NCBI GenBank assembly: GCA_024642005.1
Contig: JAHECA010000012.1
Span: forward strand, 1-64,000
Direction: 5' to 3'
Origin: Robiginitalea sp.
GTDB taxonomy: Bacteria; Bacteroidota; Bacteroidia; Flavobacteriales; Flavobacteriaceae
DNA: 64,000 nt
This document shows positions 56,136 to 64,000 of the stretch, one piece after another. Each line of letters opens with the position of its first letter. Position 1 is the first letter of the stretch. A program made the position numbers and the translations under genes. A model generated the notes under the pieces. That model was not told the origin of the DNA and searched no databases. It saw nothing but the letters and a program-made list of their open reading frames with translations.

Positions 56136-56939
56136 ATGAAAGAACTATTCAGACGCCTGCTCACCGGCGCCCTATACGTTCTGATTTTGGTGTCGGCCAT
56201 TTTCCTGAGCTCAGACGCCTTCGATTTCCTGTTCATGGTTTTTGGCCTGGCCTGCCTTTACGAGTACAAAAGGCTGGTGCTGCTGCGCGGCTATTATATA
56301 TTTATCGCCTACCTGGCCCTCTGGTGGGTCTTTATCTACCTGACGCGCGACCCCTGGCTCATCCGCACCCTGCTCGTCCTAACCCTGGTGGTGAACCTCT
56401 CGCTTATCGTCTTTCTGTACCGCGAACGGAAAAAACCGTTTACCACGCCCCAAAAATTCCTGATCGGGTTGTTTTACCTGGGAGGCGGGTGCATTTTCCT
56501 GACCATGATCCCCTATAAGGACCAGACCTTTGCGAAATACCTCATCATGGGCATTTTTATCATGATCTGGGTAAACGATTCCTTCGCCTACCTGGTGGGC
56601 CGCACCTTGGGCAAACACCCCCTGTTCCCCAGCGTTTCCCCCAAGAAAACCGTTGAAGGCGCCCTGGGGGGGCTGGTATTCGCCATGGGTGCAGCCGTGG
56701 TGCTGGGCTGGGCAACACCCGTGCTGAGAACTTCCCAGTGGCTGGCCCTGGCGGTAGTACTGGTAAGTATGGGCAACTACGGCGACCTGGTCGAATCCAA
56801 GCTCAAAAGGGCCGCCGGGGTAAAAGACAGCGGGGCCATCCTTCCGGGGCATGGCGGCATGCTCGACCGCCTTGACAGTTTGGTATTTGCCGCACCTTTC
56901 GCATATTTGACATTAATTGCATTGAGTTATGTTTCATAA
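56136..56939 (+). CDS. cdsA: Phosphatidate cytidylyltransferase
   Basis: This 267-aa integral membrane enzyme has about seven helices and makes CDP-diacylglycerol. The signature is complete: 'VNDSFAYLVGRTLGKHPLFPSVSPKKTVEGALGGL' and 'KDSGAILPGHGGMLDRLDSL'. It starts 1 bp after the LUD gene and overlaps psd by 11 bp, so phospholipid synthesis genes are clustered here. Confidence 0.96.
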   Translation: MKELFRRLLTGALYVLILVSAIFLSSDAFDFLFMVFGLACLYEYKRLVLLRGYYIFIAYLALWWVFIYLTRDPWLIRTLLVLTLVVNLSLIVFLYRERKKPFTTPQKFLIGLFYLGGGCIFLTMIPYKDQTFAKYLIMGIFIMIWVNDSFAYLVGRTLGKHPLFPSVSPKKTVEGALGGLVFAMGAAVVLGWATPVLRTSQWLALAVVLVSMGNYGDLVESKLKRAAGVKDSGAILPGHGGMLDRLDSLVFAAPFAYLTLIALSYVS

Positions 56940-57603
56940 GGAAGGACAAAACATTGTTCTGATCAGTTTCTTTTTGGTTTGTGCCGCGAGCCTGGCCGTT
57001 CACTTCTATGTCGAACCGCACTGGCTGCGCATCGGCCTGCTGGGGCTCCTACTCATCGGGCTGGTTCTGATCCTGCAGTTCTTCCGCAACCCGACACGCC
57101 TGGCCCCCATGCGGTTCGACGAAATTGTATCGCCTGTAGACGGGAAGGTGGTGGCCATCGAAGAAGTCGAGGAAACCGAATACTTCAAAGGCCGCCGCAT
57201 CCAGGTATCCATTTTCATGTCGCCTCTGAATGTGCACGTAACGCGTTACCCCGCCAGCGGGGTTATTACCTATTCCAAGTACCACAAGGGCAAATTCCTG
57301 GTGGCCTGGCATCCCAAGTCGAGTGAGGAGAACGAGCGCACCACCGTGGTACTGCGCACCCCTCAGTTCGGCGAAATCCTGTACCGCCAGATTGCCGGGG
57401 CCGTGGCCCGGAGAATCGTGAATTACGCCGAGGAGGGCGAAAGCGTCCACCAGGGCGATGATGCCGGCTTTATCAAGTTCGGCTCGCGGGTAGACCTTCT
57501 GCTCCCGCTCAAATGCCAGGTTACCGTTAAACTCGATCAAAAAGTGAAAGGGGCCGTTACCTGTGTGGCCACGGTGCCCCGAAAGGAAGATGATGCAGCC
57601 TGA
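56929..57603 (+). CDS. psd: Phosphatidylserine decarboxylase
   Basis: This 224-aa protein is the short proenzyme type. Two membrane helices lie at about 9-45, then 'PVDGKVVAIEEV', 'IFMSPLNVHVTRYPASGVI' and the self-cleavage site 'FIKFGSRVDLLLP', where the Ser of GS becomes the pyruvoyl cofactor. It makes phosphatidylethanolamine. It overlaps cdsA (11 bp) and the acyl-CoA-binding gene. Confidence 0.95.
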   Translation: MFHKEGQNIVLISFFLVCAASLAVHFYVEPHWLRIGLLGLLLIGLVLILQFFRNPTRLAPMRFDEIVSPVDGKVVAIEEVEETEYFKGRRIQVSIFMSPLNVHVTRYPASGVITYSKYHKGKFLVAWHPKSSEENERTTVVLRTPQFGEILYRQIAGAVARRIVNYAEEGESVHQGDDAGFIKFGSRVDLLLPLKCQVTVKLDQKVKGAVTCVATVPRKEDDAA

Positions 57604-57856
57604 AGAAATACGCGCCGAATTTTTGCGAGCCGTTGAAGTGGTCAACAGCTACACAAAGCCGTTCCCGGCAGACTTGTTGTTGAAGCTCTACGCCTACTAC
57701 CGCATTGCCAACCAAAACTTCGCCCATCCCGGCAGCAAAACCCCCCTGATCAATGCCTTTAAGGCCAATGCCCTGATCCAGGCCAGGGACCTGACGCCCG
57801 AAGAAGCCATGGTGGAATATATCGAGTTGGTAAAAAAAGAAATCCCCAAGCTTTAG
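57593..57856 (+). CDS. Acyl-CoA-binding protein
   Basis: This 87-aa four-helix protein has the ACBP pattern 'FLRAVEVVNSYTKPFPADLLLKLYAYYRIANQNF' and 'AFKANALIQARDLTPEEAMVEYIELVKKEI'. It binds long-chain acyl-CoA. Two ATG codons are adjacent (57590 and 57593); the second has better spacing from AAGGA. It overlaps the psd stop by 11 bp and converges with the next gene (4-bp overlap). Bacterial ACBPs are scattered in distribution. Confidence 0.93.
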   Translation: MQPEEIRAEFLRAVEVVNSYTKPFPADLLLKLYAYYRIANQNFAHPGSKTPLINAFKANALIQARDLTPEEAMVEYIELVKKEIPKL

Positions 57857-58626
57857 GGAGCCGCTTCGTAGAGGTCATCGGCATCGGCCTGGCAGAGTTC
57901 CAGCAAGAATTGGCCGATCTGTTCGGTAAGAGCCTCGGTAATGCGACGGCCTTTTTCGGCACTGGCCCGGGCCGGGTCGCCCACCCCGGTATCTACCGTA
58001 GCCTGCGACCATTTGCGCTCCGACCAGGCCCATCCTTCACGCAGGGCCTTAATCCTGAATTGGCGCGAGGCACCGCTTCCCCACTCCTCCCGGGGCAGCA
58101 CCAGTTCGGGCCGCAGGTGCAGCAGCAGGCTGGTCTCTACCTCGTCGGCATGGTCGCCCGGGGCTTCTGAATACTTCGTGCGGTCGAGGGCCTTGAACCA
58201 ATTGGTCAGGCAGATCAGCAGGTCGGGGTAGCGCAGGCCCAGTTCGCGCAACAGGGCCTGGAAGTTATTCCCCCCGTGGCTGTTGAAAACCACCAGTTTT
58301 CGCATGCCCTGCCGGCTCAGGGTGGCGGCAATATCGTCTAGGATGGCCAACTGAGTCGATGGGTTCATGTTGATATCCAGGTAGATATCGGCCTGTCCGG
58401 TATTTACCCCGAAGGGAATGGTGGGCAATACCACCACCTTGCCACCCCGCTCCCACGCATAGGCGGCAGCCGCTGCAGCCAGGGCATCGGCCTCGATAAT
58501 ATCTGTGCCGTAGGGCAGGTGGTAATTATGGGCTTCTGTGGCCCCCCAGGGGAGAATAGCTACCTCAAAGCGGGTTTCCTTAAGGGCTTTCCAATTGGTC
58601 TCGGCGAGTATGTAGGGTCGTATCAT
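57853..58626 (-). CDS. Creatininase-family amidohydrolase
   Basis: From the ATG at 58626 the protein is 257 aa. Family metal and catalytic motifs are present: 'ILPWGATEAHNYHLPYGTDIIEADALA', 'IPFGVNTGQ', 'VVFNSHGGNNFQALLREL' and 'GDHADEVETSLLL'. Family members hydrolyse creatinine, or formamide-type bonds in cofactor and riboflavin-like pathways (ArfB, MftE); the substrate here is unknown. It lies 10 bp downstream of the fatty acid hydroxylase gene in the same operon. Confidence 0.9.
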   Translation of the reverse strand: MIRPYILAETNWKALKETRFEVAILPWGATEAHNYHLPYGTDIIEADALAAAAAAYAWERGGKVVVLPTIPFGVNTGQADIYLDINMNPSTQLAILDDIAATLSRQGMRKLVVFNSHGGNNFQALLRELGLRYPDLLICLTNWFKALDRTKYSEAPGDHADEVETSLLLHLRPELVLPREEWGSGASRQFRIKALREGWAWSERKWSQATVDTGVGDPARASAEKGRRITEALTEQIGQFLLELCQADADDLYEAAP

Positions 58627-58636
58627 CAAAATGCTT

Positions 58637-59920
58637 TTAGGAGCGCAGCTCAGAAGTTGCCCGTGGCACCTGCCTGGACGGTGTTTCCACAAATCCAAAG
58701 TACAGGGCGCCGAGCAACGACAGGCCAAAATAAATAGCTACCAGGGTACTGCCGTAGGCCCAGAGCGAGTCGATGCCGAACCAGTCACCCGCGCGGTAAA
58801 TAAGCCACAGGGCGGCCAATGTACGGGCGAGCTCGATCCAAACGGCATAATTTTTCCGGTCCATCAGGCTGGTATAGCCGTAAATTCCCGCAAAAAGCAA
58901 CGCCCCATACAGCATTAAGCCGCTGGCTGGAATCTGCCCGAAATGGTAGAACAGGAAGATGAGCAGCCCCAGGGTGGCGAAGAGCTGGAAAATGGCGTAT
59001 GCCTTGAGCAGCGGGCTGGCAGGGGTTTCGTACCGGTCGAAGTGGTACACGTCTTCAATGCCCTGGCGTGGGAAGCGCTCGGCCACATCGGCAGGGCGCC
59101 AGCCGGTGGGCATAAACCAGATGCGCAGTTTGTCCCAAAAGCTTCGGGTGCGCCAGGCATCGAGCAGCAGCCTCCAGAGGTGCTGAAAGTTGATGAGGAT
59201 GGGGTTCCAGGTGGCTGCCGGCTTGAGCACCCCGTATTGAGGAGGCACTTCGTCGAGTTCTTCCTGAAAAGTGCCAAAAATCCGGTCCCAGAGGCAGAGA
59301 ATCTGCCCCAGGTTCTTATCGATATACTCCGGGTTGATGGCGTGGTGCACCCGGTGTTGTGATGGCGTTATGATCACATATTCAAGCCAGCCCATCTTTC
59401 CGATGTGCTGGGTGTGGTACCAGAACTGGGCAAAGAGGTGGATGGGCGCGAGAATGGCGATGACTTGTTCGGGCACGCCGAGCAGGGCAGCCGGCAACAG
59501 GAGCAACGGAAAATAGCCGAGCAGGTTGGATACGGGCTGCCGCAGGGCACAGGCCAGGTTGAATTCCTCACTGCTGTGGTGGATGACGTGTTGGTTCCAG
59601 AAAAAGTTGACCCGGTGGCTGAGCCGGTGGTTCCAGTACCCGGCAAAATCGATGGCGAGAAAGGCGACAAGCCAGACCACCCAGTTGTTCTTAAGCTCGA
59701 GCAGTGTGAGGTGCTCCAGCAAAAAGGGGTAGGTAATCAGGGCCACGCCCAGCCCCAATGAGTCCTTAACCACATTGGTAAAGCCCGAACTGATGCTGCT
59801 CACGGTGTCCATAACCCGGTACTTCTGGTTTCTGACCAGCGTGCCGTAGCCGATTTCCAGGGCCATCAGCAGCAGGAAAAAGGGAATGGCATACAACAGG
59901 GCGGTGGCGTAGGCTTCCAT
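58637..59920 (-). CDS. Sterol desaturase / fatty acid hydroxylase superfamily membrane protein
   Basis: This 427-aa protein has about eight membrane helices and the His-rich diiron motifs 'HRLSHR', 'HVIHHSSEEFN' and 'HRVHHAINPEYIDKN'. The segment 'HHSSEEFNLACALRQP' resembles alkylglycerol monooxygenase. It probably hydroxylates a lipid using O2; the substrate is unknown. It is the first gene of a two-gene operon with the creatininase-fold protein. Confidence 0.92.
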   Translation of the reverse strand: MEAYATALLYAIPFFLLLMALEIGYGTLVRNQKYRVMDTVSSISSGFTNVVKDSLGLGVALITYPFLLEHLTLLELKNNWVVWLVAFLAIDFAGYWNHRLSHRVNFFWNQHVIHHSSEEFNLACALRQPVSNLLGYFPLLLLPAALLGVPEQVIAILAPIHLFAQFWYHTQHIGKMGWLEYVIITPSQHRVHHAINPEYIDKNLGQILCLWDRIFGTFQEELDEVPPQYGVLKPAATWNPILINFQHLWRLLLDAWRTRSFWDKLRIWFMPTGWRPADVAERFPRQGIEDVYHFDRYETPASPLLKAYAIFQLFATLGLLIFLFYHFGQIPASGLMLYGALLFAGIYGYTSLMDRKNYAVWIELARTLAALWLIYRAGDWFGIDSLWAYGSTLVAIYFGLSLLGALYFGFVETPSRQVPRATSELRS

Positions 59921-60282
59921 GCGTACGAGGTTTTTTCAAAAATAAGAAAACTAAGTTCGAATGTGCTAATGTGTCCATTTGATGATGCGGGAAAACTGGG
60001 GTGCTTAACAACTCATGTTCGGGGCAACCGGCCCCGAACGCAACTGGCCGGGAAGGTGCGGTCGATATATGTACCTTGCCCCCCCTCCCCGGGGGGCCAT
60101 AGCATTAAAGAATTTAAAGCTTTTTCAACATGGGGCTGTTCCATTCCTTTCCTGCCCGGCATCACACGGGTTAAGCTGCCATACTGGGCAATTTAATAAG
60201 GTTTATAAGGCTTTGTTCCAGAAGATTTAACATATATTTATACCTTAATGCATTAAGTTTTTATTGTAAAAACGCATCAATA
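59921..60282. other. Gene-free interval before the DUF3604 gene
   Basis: No gene is supported here. A perfect 8-bp stem TTCGGGGC (60018-60025) / GCCCCGAA (60031-60038) with loop AACCG is present. A C-run then G-run follows near 60078-60100. The promoter-like pair for the DUF3604 gene is at 60212-60240. A TACCTTG-like box near 60070 has nothing credible downstream and may be a relic of a lost gene. Confidence 0.5.
60212..60240 (+). promoter_or_regulatory. Promoter candidate of the DUF3604 gene
   Basis: TTTG (60212-60215), a 17-bp spacer and TATATTTA (60233-60240, one mismatch to TAnnTTTG) precede the ATG at 60283 by about 42 bases. Confidence 0.5.
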
Positions 60283-62217
60283 ATGAAACATTTCTCCTTT
60301 TTCACCGCTCTGGCGTTCATGTATTGTTCAGCCTCGTATTCACAGCATTCTCCTGGTCTTCCATCTCCGAGCAAAGACGACCTTTCCATTCAAAAGGTGG
60401 ACAATTACTCCCCCTATGCCGGAAGGAACTTCCCCACAAATGTTTTCTGGGGTGATACCCACCTGCATACCGGGATGTCGATGGATGCAGGTGCTTTCGG
60501 CGCACGCCTTAAACCGGTGGATGCCTACCGGTTTGCATCCGGGGAAGAGGTTACCTCCTCCACCGGATTGCAGGTAAAACTTTCCCGCCCACTCGATTTC
60601 CTGGTAGTTGCTGACCATTCTGACAACATGGGGTTCTTTCCCCGGCTCTATGCCGGCGATCCGGAAATGCTGAAAGACCCGACCGGGAAGAGGTGGTATG
60701 AAATGGTACGAAAAGGGGGGCAGGAAGGCGTTCAGGTGGCCGTCGAAGTCATTGAAGGATTTTCACAGGGCACTTTCCCTCCCGCCCTCGAGTCACGTCC
60801 GGGGGACGCCGCTTATCAGTCTGCCTGGGAACTTACCATGAATGCAGCCGAACAGTATAACAACCCGGGGACTTTTACCGCCTTCATCGGTTATGAATGG
60901 ACCTCCAATACCGGAGGGAACAACCTCCACCGGGTTATTATTTATCGGGACGGGATGGGCAAGGCGAGCATGTCGCTTCCGTATACCACCCTCAAGCCCC
61001 AGGGCAGCGATAACCCCATTGATCTATGGAAATGGATGGGCGAGTACGAAAACCGTTCCGGTGGACAGGTGCTGGCCATAGCCCACAACGGAAACCTCAG
61101 TAACGGGATCATGTTCCCCATAGTTGATTCATTTACAGGAAAGGAGATAGATAAGAACTATGCAGATACCCGAAAAAGGTGGGAACCCCTCTATGAAGCC
61201 ACTCAGATAAAAGGAGATGGGGAAACCCATCCCTTTCTGTCCCCCACTGATGAATTCGCCGATTACGAGACCTGGGATCAGGGGAATCTGGATCTGTCAG
61301 TCATGAAGAAAAATGAAATGTTGCAGTACGAATACGCCCGGACAGGCCTGCAAACGGGCTTGCAAATCGAACAAAAGTATGGTACCAACCCGTATAAATT
61401 CGGGATGATCGGCTCTACCGACAGCCATACGGGGCTGGCAACTGCAGAGGAAGACAACTTCTTTGGGAAACATTCCGGCACCGAACCCAGTGCCTTGCGT
61501 TATCAGCACCCGATGGCAAAGACGGAAAATGGCACCTATCAAAGTTGGGATATGACGGCTTCCGGCTACGCAGCAGTCTGGGCCCGGGAGAACACCCGGG
61601 AAGCCCTTTTTGACGCCATGATGCGGAAAGAAACCTATGCCACAACGGGTTCTCGCATGCTGGTTCGGTTCTTTGGCGGATGGGATTTCACCCGTGCAGA
61701 TGCGATGAATCGCCTTCCGGCAGATGTTGGATACGTCAAAGGAGTGCCCATGGGGGGCGACCTGCCAGCCGCCCCGAATGCCACGGCTGCACCGACTTTC
61801 CTGGTGGCAGCCCTGAAAGATCCGCTTTCAGGGAATTTGGATCGCATTCAGATCGTTAAGGGGTGGCTGGATAACAGTGGAAACCGGCAGGAGAAGGTCT
61901 ACGATGTGGTCTGGGGAGATGCCGATAAGCGCAAGCCCGGCCGGGATGGGAAACTTCCGGCTGTTGGGAATACAGTAAATTTAAAGGAGGCCACCTGGAC
62001 AAATACCATAGGGGATCCCGAACTGATAAGCGTATGGAAAGATCCAGACTTCGATCCACAATTGCCGGCGGTCTACTATGCCCGGGTTCTGGAAATTCCA
62101 ACCCCGAGGTGGACGGCTTATGATGCTAAGAAATACGGTATCACCATGCCAAAAGAAGCAGAGATGACCACACAGGAACGCGCCTACACCTCCCCGATCT
62201 GGTATTCGCCCAGATAA
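60283..62217 (+). CDS. Secreted DUF3604 (PHP-like metal-dependent) protein
   Basis: This 644-aa protein has a signal peptide (1-20). The DUF3604 core shows metal-binding histidines and aspartates like those of PHP phosphoesterases: 'WGDTHLHTGMSMDAG', 'FLVVADHSDNMGF', 'LAIAHNGNLSNG' and 'IGSTDSHTGLA'. Hydrolytic activity on a phosphate or sulfate ester is possible but not demonstrated for the family. Codon and base composition are visibly more AT-rich than in the flanking genes, which suggests later acquisition. It is monocistronic. Confidence 0.85.
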   Translation: MKHFSFFTALAFMYCSASYSQHSPGLPSPSKDDLSIQKVDNYSPYAGRNFPTNVFWGDTHLHTGMSMDAGAFGARLKPVDAYRFASGEEVTSSTGLQVKLSRPLDFLVVADHSDNMGFFPRLYAGDPEMLKDPTGKRWYEMVRKGGQEGVQVAVEVIEGFSQGTFPPALESRPGDAAYQSAWELTMNAAEQYNNPGTFTAFIGYEWTSNTGGNNLHRVIIYRDGMGKASMSLPYTTLKPQGSDNPIDLWKWMGEYENRSGGQVLAIAHNGNLSNGIMFPIVDSFTGKEIDKNYADTRKRWEPLYEATQIKGDGETHPFLSPTDEFADYETWDQGNLDLSVMKKNEMLQYEYARTGLQTGLQIEQKYGTNPYKFGMIGSTDSHTGLATAEEDNFFGKHSGTEPSALRYQHPMAKTENGTYQSWDMTASGYAAVWARENTREALFDAMMRKETYATTGSRMLVRFFGGWDFTRADAMNRLPADVGYVKGVPMGGDLPAAPNATAAPTFLVAALKDPLSGNLDRIQIVKGWLDNSGNRQEKVYDVVWGDADKRKPGRDGKLPAVGNTVNLKEATWTNTIGDPELISVWKDPDFDPQLPAVYYARVLEIPTPRWTAYDAKKYGITMPKEAEMTTQERAYTSPIWYSPR

Positions 62218-62357
62218 CACAAGATAATGCGGGAATCACACCTGTAAGCGACTCATCTTGTTGCCGGGTGTTTCCCCTTTTCTTCGGGCATAAACTGAAA
62301 CCCTGGGCCAGGAAACTCAGTCGGGATAGCGCATTGGCGCAATGAAAGCTGCAAACC

Positions 62358-63065
62358 TCAGGAGTCCCCTGCGGGAACCCTGAAAATAAAGCCCTGCCCG
62401 TGAATGTTGTCGATCTTCAGGGAGGGGTCGCGGCTCAGGTGCTTGCGCAGGCGCGTCACAAAGACATTCAGGCTCTTGCGGTTGAAATAGTCGTTTCGCC
62501 CCCACAGGCGTTTGAGGATGTCGCTATGGGTGCAAAGCCGGTTCGGGTGGCGCAGCAAAAAAGCCAGCAGTTCGTTTTCGCGCGCGGTCAGGGTAATTAC
62601 TTCGTCGCCGTGGCGGAGCTGCTGGTTCTGTATATCGTACGCATAGGTTCCCAATTTCGGGAACTGTTCCTCTGTTGTCCGGGAAAGGGGTTCGAGACGG
62701 GCCAGTAGCGCCTCGATGCGCACCACAAGTTCTTCCTCGTCAATGGGTTTTTTCAGGTAGTCTACCGCCCCCACCGAGAAGCCCTTCAGTACATCGATCT
62801 TCATCGACCGGGCGGTCAGGAAAATAAAAGGCAGTTCCGGGAAGGCCTCGTGAATCTGTTCGCCCAGGCTAAAGCCATCCAGGCCGGGCATCATCACATC
62901 CAGGACAATCAGGTCAAAACCCTGTTGTTCCAGCAGGGGCATCACCTTTTCGGGCTGCGGTACCCAGCGTACCTCCAGACCTTTCATCCCCAGGTATTCT
63001 GAGAGCAGGTACCCCAGGGATTGGTCGTCTTCGACCAGTAAAATTTTATATCTGCGTGCCTCCAT
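62358..63065 (-). CDS. OmpR-family response regulator
   Basis: From the ATG at 63065 the protein is 235 aa. The receiver domain has 'ILLVEDDQSLGYLL', the phospho-acceptor Asp in 'LIVLDVMMPGLDGF', Thr in 'FLTARS' and Lys in 'YLKKPIDEEEL'. The winged-helix output domain begins near 140 ('ITLTARENELLAFLLRHPNRLCTHSDILKRLWG', 'SLNVFVTRLRKHLSRDP'). It overlaps the 3' end of the kinase gene by 20 bp. A TTG start seven codons earlier is possible. Confidence 0.95.
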   Translation of the reverse strand: MEARRYKILLVEDDQSLGYLLSEYLGMKGLEVRWVPQPEKVMPLLEQQGFDLIVLDVMMPGLDGFSLGEQIHEAFPELPFIFLTARSMKIDVLKGFSVGAVDYLKKPIDEEELVVRIEALLARLEPLSRTTEEQFPKLGTYAYDIQNQQLRHGDEVITLTARENELLAFLLRHPNRLCTHSDILKRLWGRNDYFNRKSLNVFVTRLRKHLSRDPSLKIDNIHGQGFIFRVPAGDS

Positions 63066-64000
63066 GATTAAACAAAGGTAATACAAGGATTATTGCCGTG
63101 CCTTTTCCGGTGCCGCTGTGCACCAGAATCTGGCCCTTGTGGCCCTCGGCCACGGTTTTTACATAGCTCAGGCCCAGGCCGTACCCGCGCACCGCCTGCC
63201 TGTCGCCATCGGCTATGCGGTAATACTTCTGAAAGATCTTTTTTTGCTGGTCGCGTGCAATGCCGGGCCCCTGGTCGCTCACCTCGATCTCGAGCTTCCC
63301 GCCCCGGCGCCGCGCCTCCAGCCTGACAGGAGTACCGCCCCCGTATTTCCTGGCGTTGTCGAGCAGGTTGTTTACTGCGTTCTCAAGGTGAAAGACCGAG
63401 GCTTTCAAAGGCATCGGGCCATCCTCCAGCACATAGGTGAAGGTAATCCCTTCCATAAGGCAGAGGGCGGCAAACTGTGTGCAGACAGACTCCAGGGAGC
63501 CCCGGAAATCGGCCATTTCAAGCGGCATGGCCGCCGAAGACCGCTCCAGCCCGCCGAGTTCGAGCACCTTGTCGATATGGTTCGATATCCGCGCGGTCTG
63601 TTGCAGGATGCTTTCGGTGAGGGGTTGCTCGGCCTGCCGCACCTTCTCTTTCAGGATTTTGGCCGCCAGGCTAATGGAAAATACAGGCGTGCGCAGCTCA
63701 TGGGTCAGGTTGTTGATGAATTCATGCGTGGTGGTAATGGTGCGCTGCTGCCAGTAAAAGGTGCGCAACACCCAGAGCACCGCAACCACGATGCCTGCCA
63801 GGAACAACAGGCTGGGAAGGGTAAGGCCGTTGAGCTGCCGCATGAAATACCCCGTAAGGTCTTCAAATTGCAACTGCAATATCAGGCGCTGCCCCAGGCG
63901 GGCCGGCAGGTAGCCTTCCAATTCGAGCGGGTAGGTCATACCCGCTCCGGGTTGCGCCAAAGATGGGGCCGAGGTCAGGTAAAAGCTGCTGTCGCGCGTC
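63046..64000 (-). CDS. Sensor histidine kinase, N-terminus beyond right edge
   Basis: The frame is open to the window edge, giving 318 codons including the stop. The end of an extracytoplasmic domain is followed by a membrane helix ('LTLPSLLFLAGIVVAVLWVL'). The HisKA H-box is 'EFINNLTHELRTPVFSISLA', with N-box 'LENAVNNLLDNARKYGGG', 'VSDQGPGIARDQQKKIFQKYYR' and 'VRGYGLGLSYVKTVAEGH'. All catalytic motifs are intact. It is translationally coupled to the OmpR-type regulator downstream. Confidence 0.93.
   Translation of the reverse strand, partial: TRDSSFYLTSAPSLAQPGAGMTYPLELEGYLPARLGQRLILQLQFEDLTGYFMRQLNGLTLPSLLFLAGIVVAVLWVLRTFYWQQRTITTTHEFINNLTHELRTPVFSISLAAKILKEKVRQAEQPLTESILQQTARISNHIDKVLELGGLERSSAAMPLEMADFRGSLESVCTQFAALCLMEGITFTYVLEDGPMPLKASVFHLENAVNNLLDNARKYGGGTPVRLEARRRGGKLEIEVSDQGPGIARDQQKKIFQKYYRIADGDRQAVRGYGLGLSYVKTVAEGHKGQILVHSGTGKGTAIILVLPLFNHGGTQI

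Noticed and set aside
60120-60180. Short plus-strand ATG frame in the gap before DUF3604
   Set aside because: About 14 codons with no ribosome-binding signal, Trp or other regulatory codon run, or terminator; likely chance.

Overview
The window is a stretch of chromosome from a GC-rich member of the Bacteroidota, most likely family Flavobacteriaceae. The reasons are: promoter boxes of the Bacteroidetes type (TAnnTTTG near -7, sometimes TTTG about 19 bp upstream); almost no Shine-Dalgarno sequences except a very strong one on rpsU; a DUF3467 gene next to rpoC; a tuf/tRNA-Trp/secE/nusG/rplKAJL/rpoBC block flanked by tRNAs, hpf, xerC and rpsU; a ribosomal protein THX gene; and a TSP3/cadherin-like surface protein of the kind usually exported by the type IX system. 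The gene order and composition recall Robiginitalea-like marine flavobacteria, but that assignment is inference. No complete mobile element, CRISPR array or phage region was seen.

Layout. 1-1903: the N-terminal part of a large repetitive secreted protein (minus strand), running off the left edge. 2283-5495: prfC, two small membrane proteins, and an XRE regulator/membrane protein pair. 5597-6363: a decayed outer-membrane beta-barrel gene with a frameshift and a large internal deletion. 6486-22004: the transcription/translation core, all on the minus strand (rpsU, xerC, hpf, four tRNAs with a strongly structured spacer, tuf, tRNA-Trp, secE, nusG, rplK, rplA, rplJ, rplL, rpoB, rpoC, DUF3467). 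22072-27973 (minus): acyl-CoA dehydrogenase, helix-hairpin-helix protein, an unusual periplasmic-domain/AGCS symporter fusion, a K+ channel with an RCK domain, a PspC protein and a rhodanese.

28125-29972 (plus): a MarR regulator with a palindromic operator over its own promoter, then a nitroreductase and a YceI protein, ending at a good terminator. 29980-36957 (plus): a complete trpEGDCFBA operon preceded by a leader peptide gene with three consecutive Trp codons and an attenuator terminator, and followed by an overlapping small membrane-protein gene. 37068-46341: M20 peptidase, PEP carboxylase, a UDG-like protein, THX, YaaA, an RluD-type synthase, a PASTA protein, ddl and coaD. 46481-52930: a three-PAS histidine kinase with its receiver protein, an M14 peptidase, NUDIX, pyrE, SRPBCC and birA. 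53019-57856: rsfS, ftsH, a LUD protein, cdsA, psd and an acyl-CoA-binding protein, all plus strand and tightly packed. 57853-59920: a creatininase-fold amidohydrolase with a fatty acid hydroxylase. 60283-62217: a DUF3604 protein of visibly lower GC. 62358-64000: an OmpR-type response regulator and its kinase, cut by the right edge.

The signals most worth following are regulatory. They are: Trp attenuation from a nearly leaderless leader-peptide mRNA; the consensus Shine-Dalgarno in front of rpsU in a lineage that mostly avoids it; the MarR operator; and the tandem hairpin array inside the tRNA cluster. The symporter fusion is the most unusual protein architecture. I did not find a clearly new defence or biosynthetic system.
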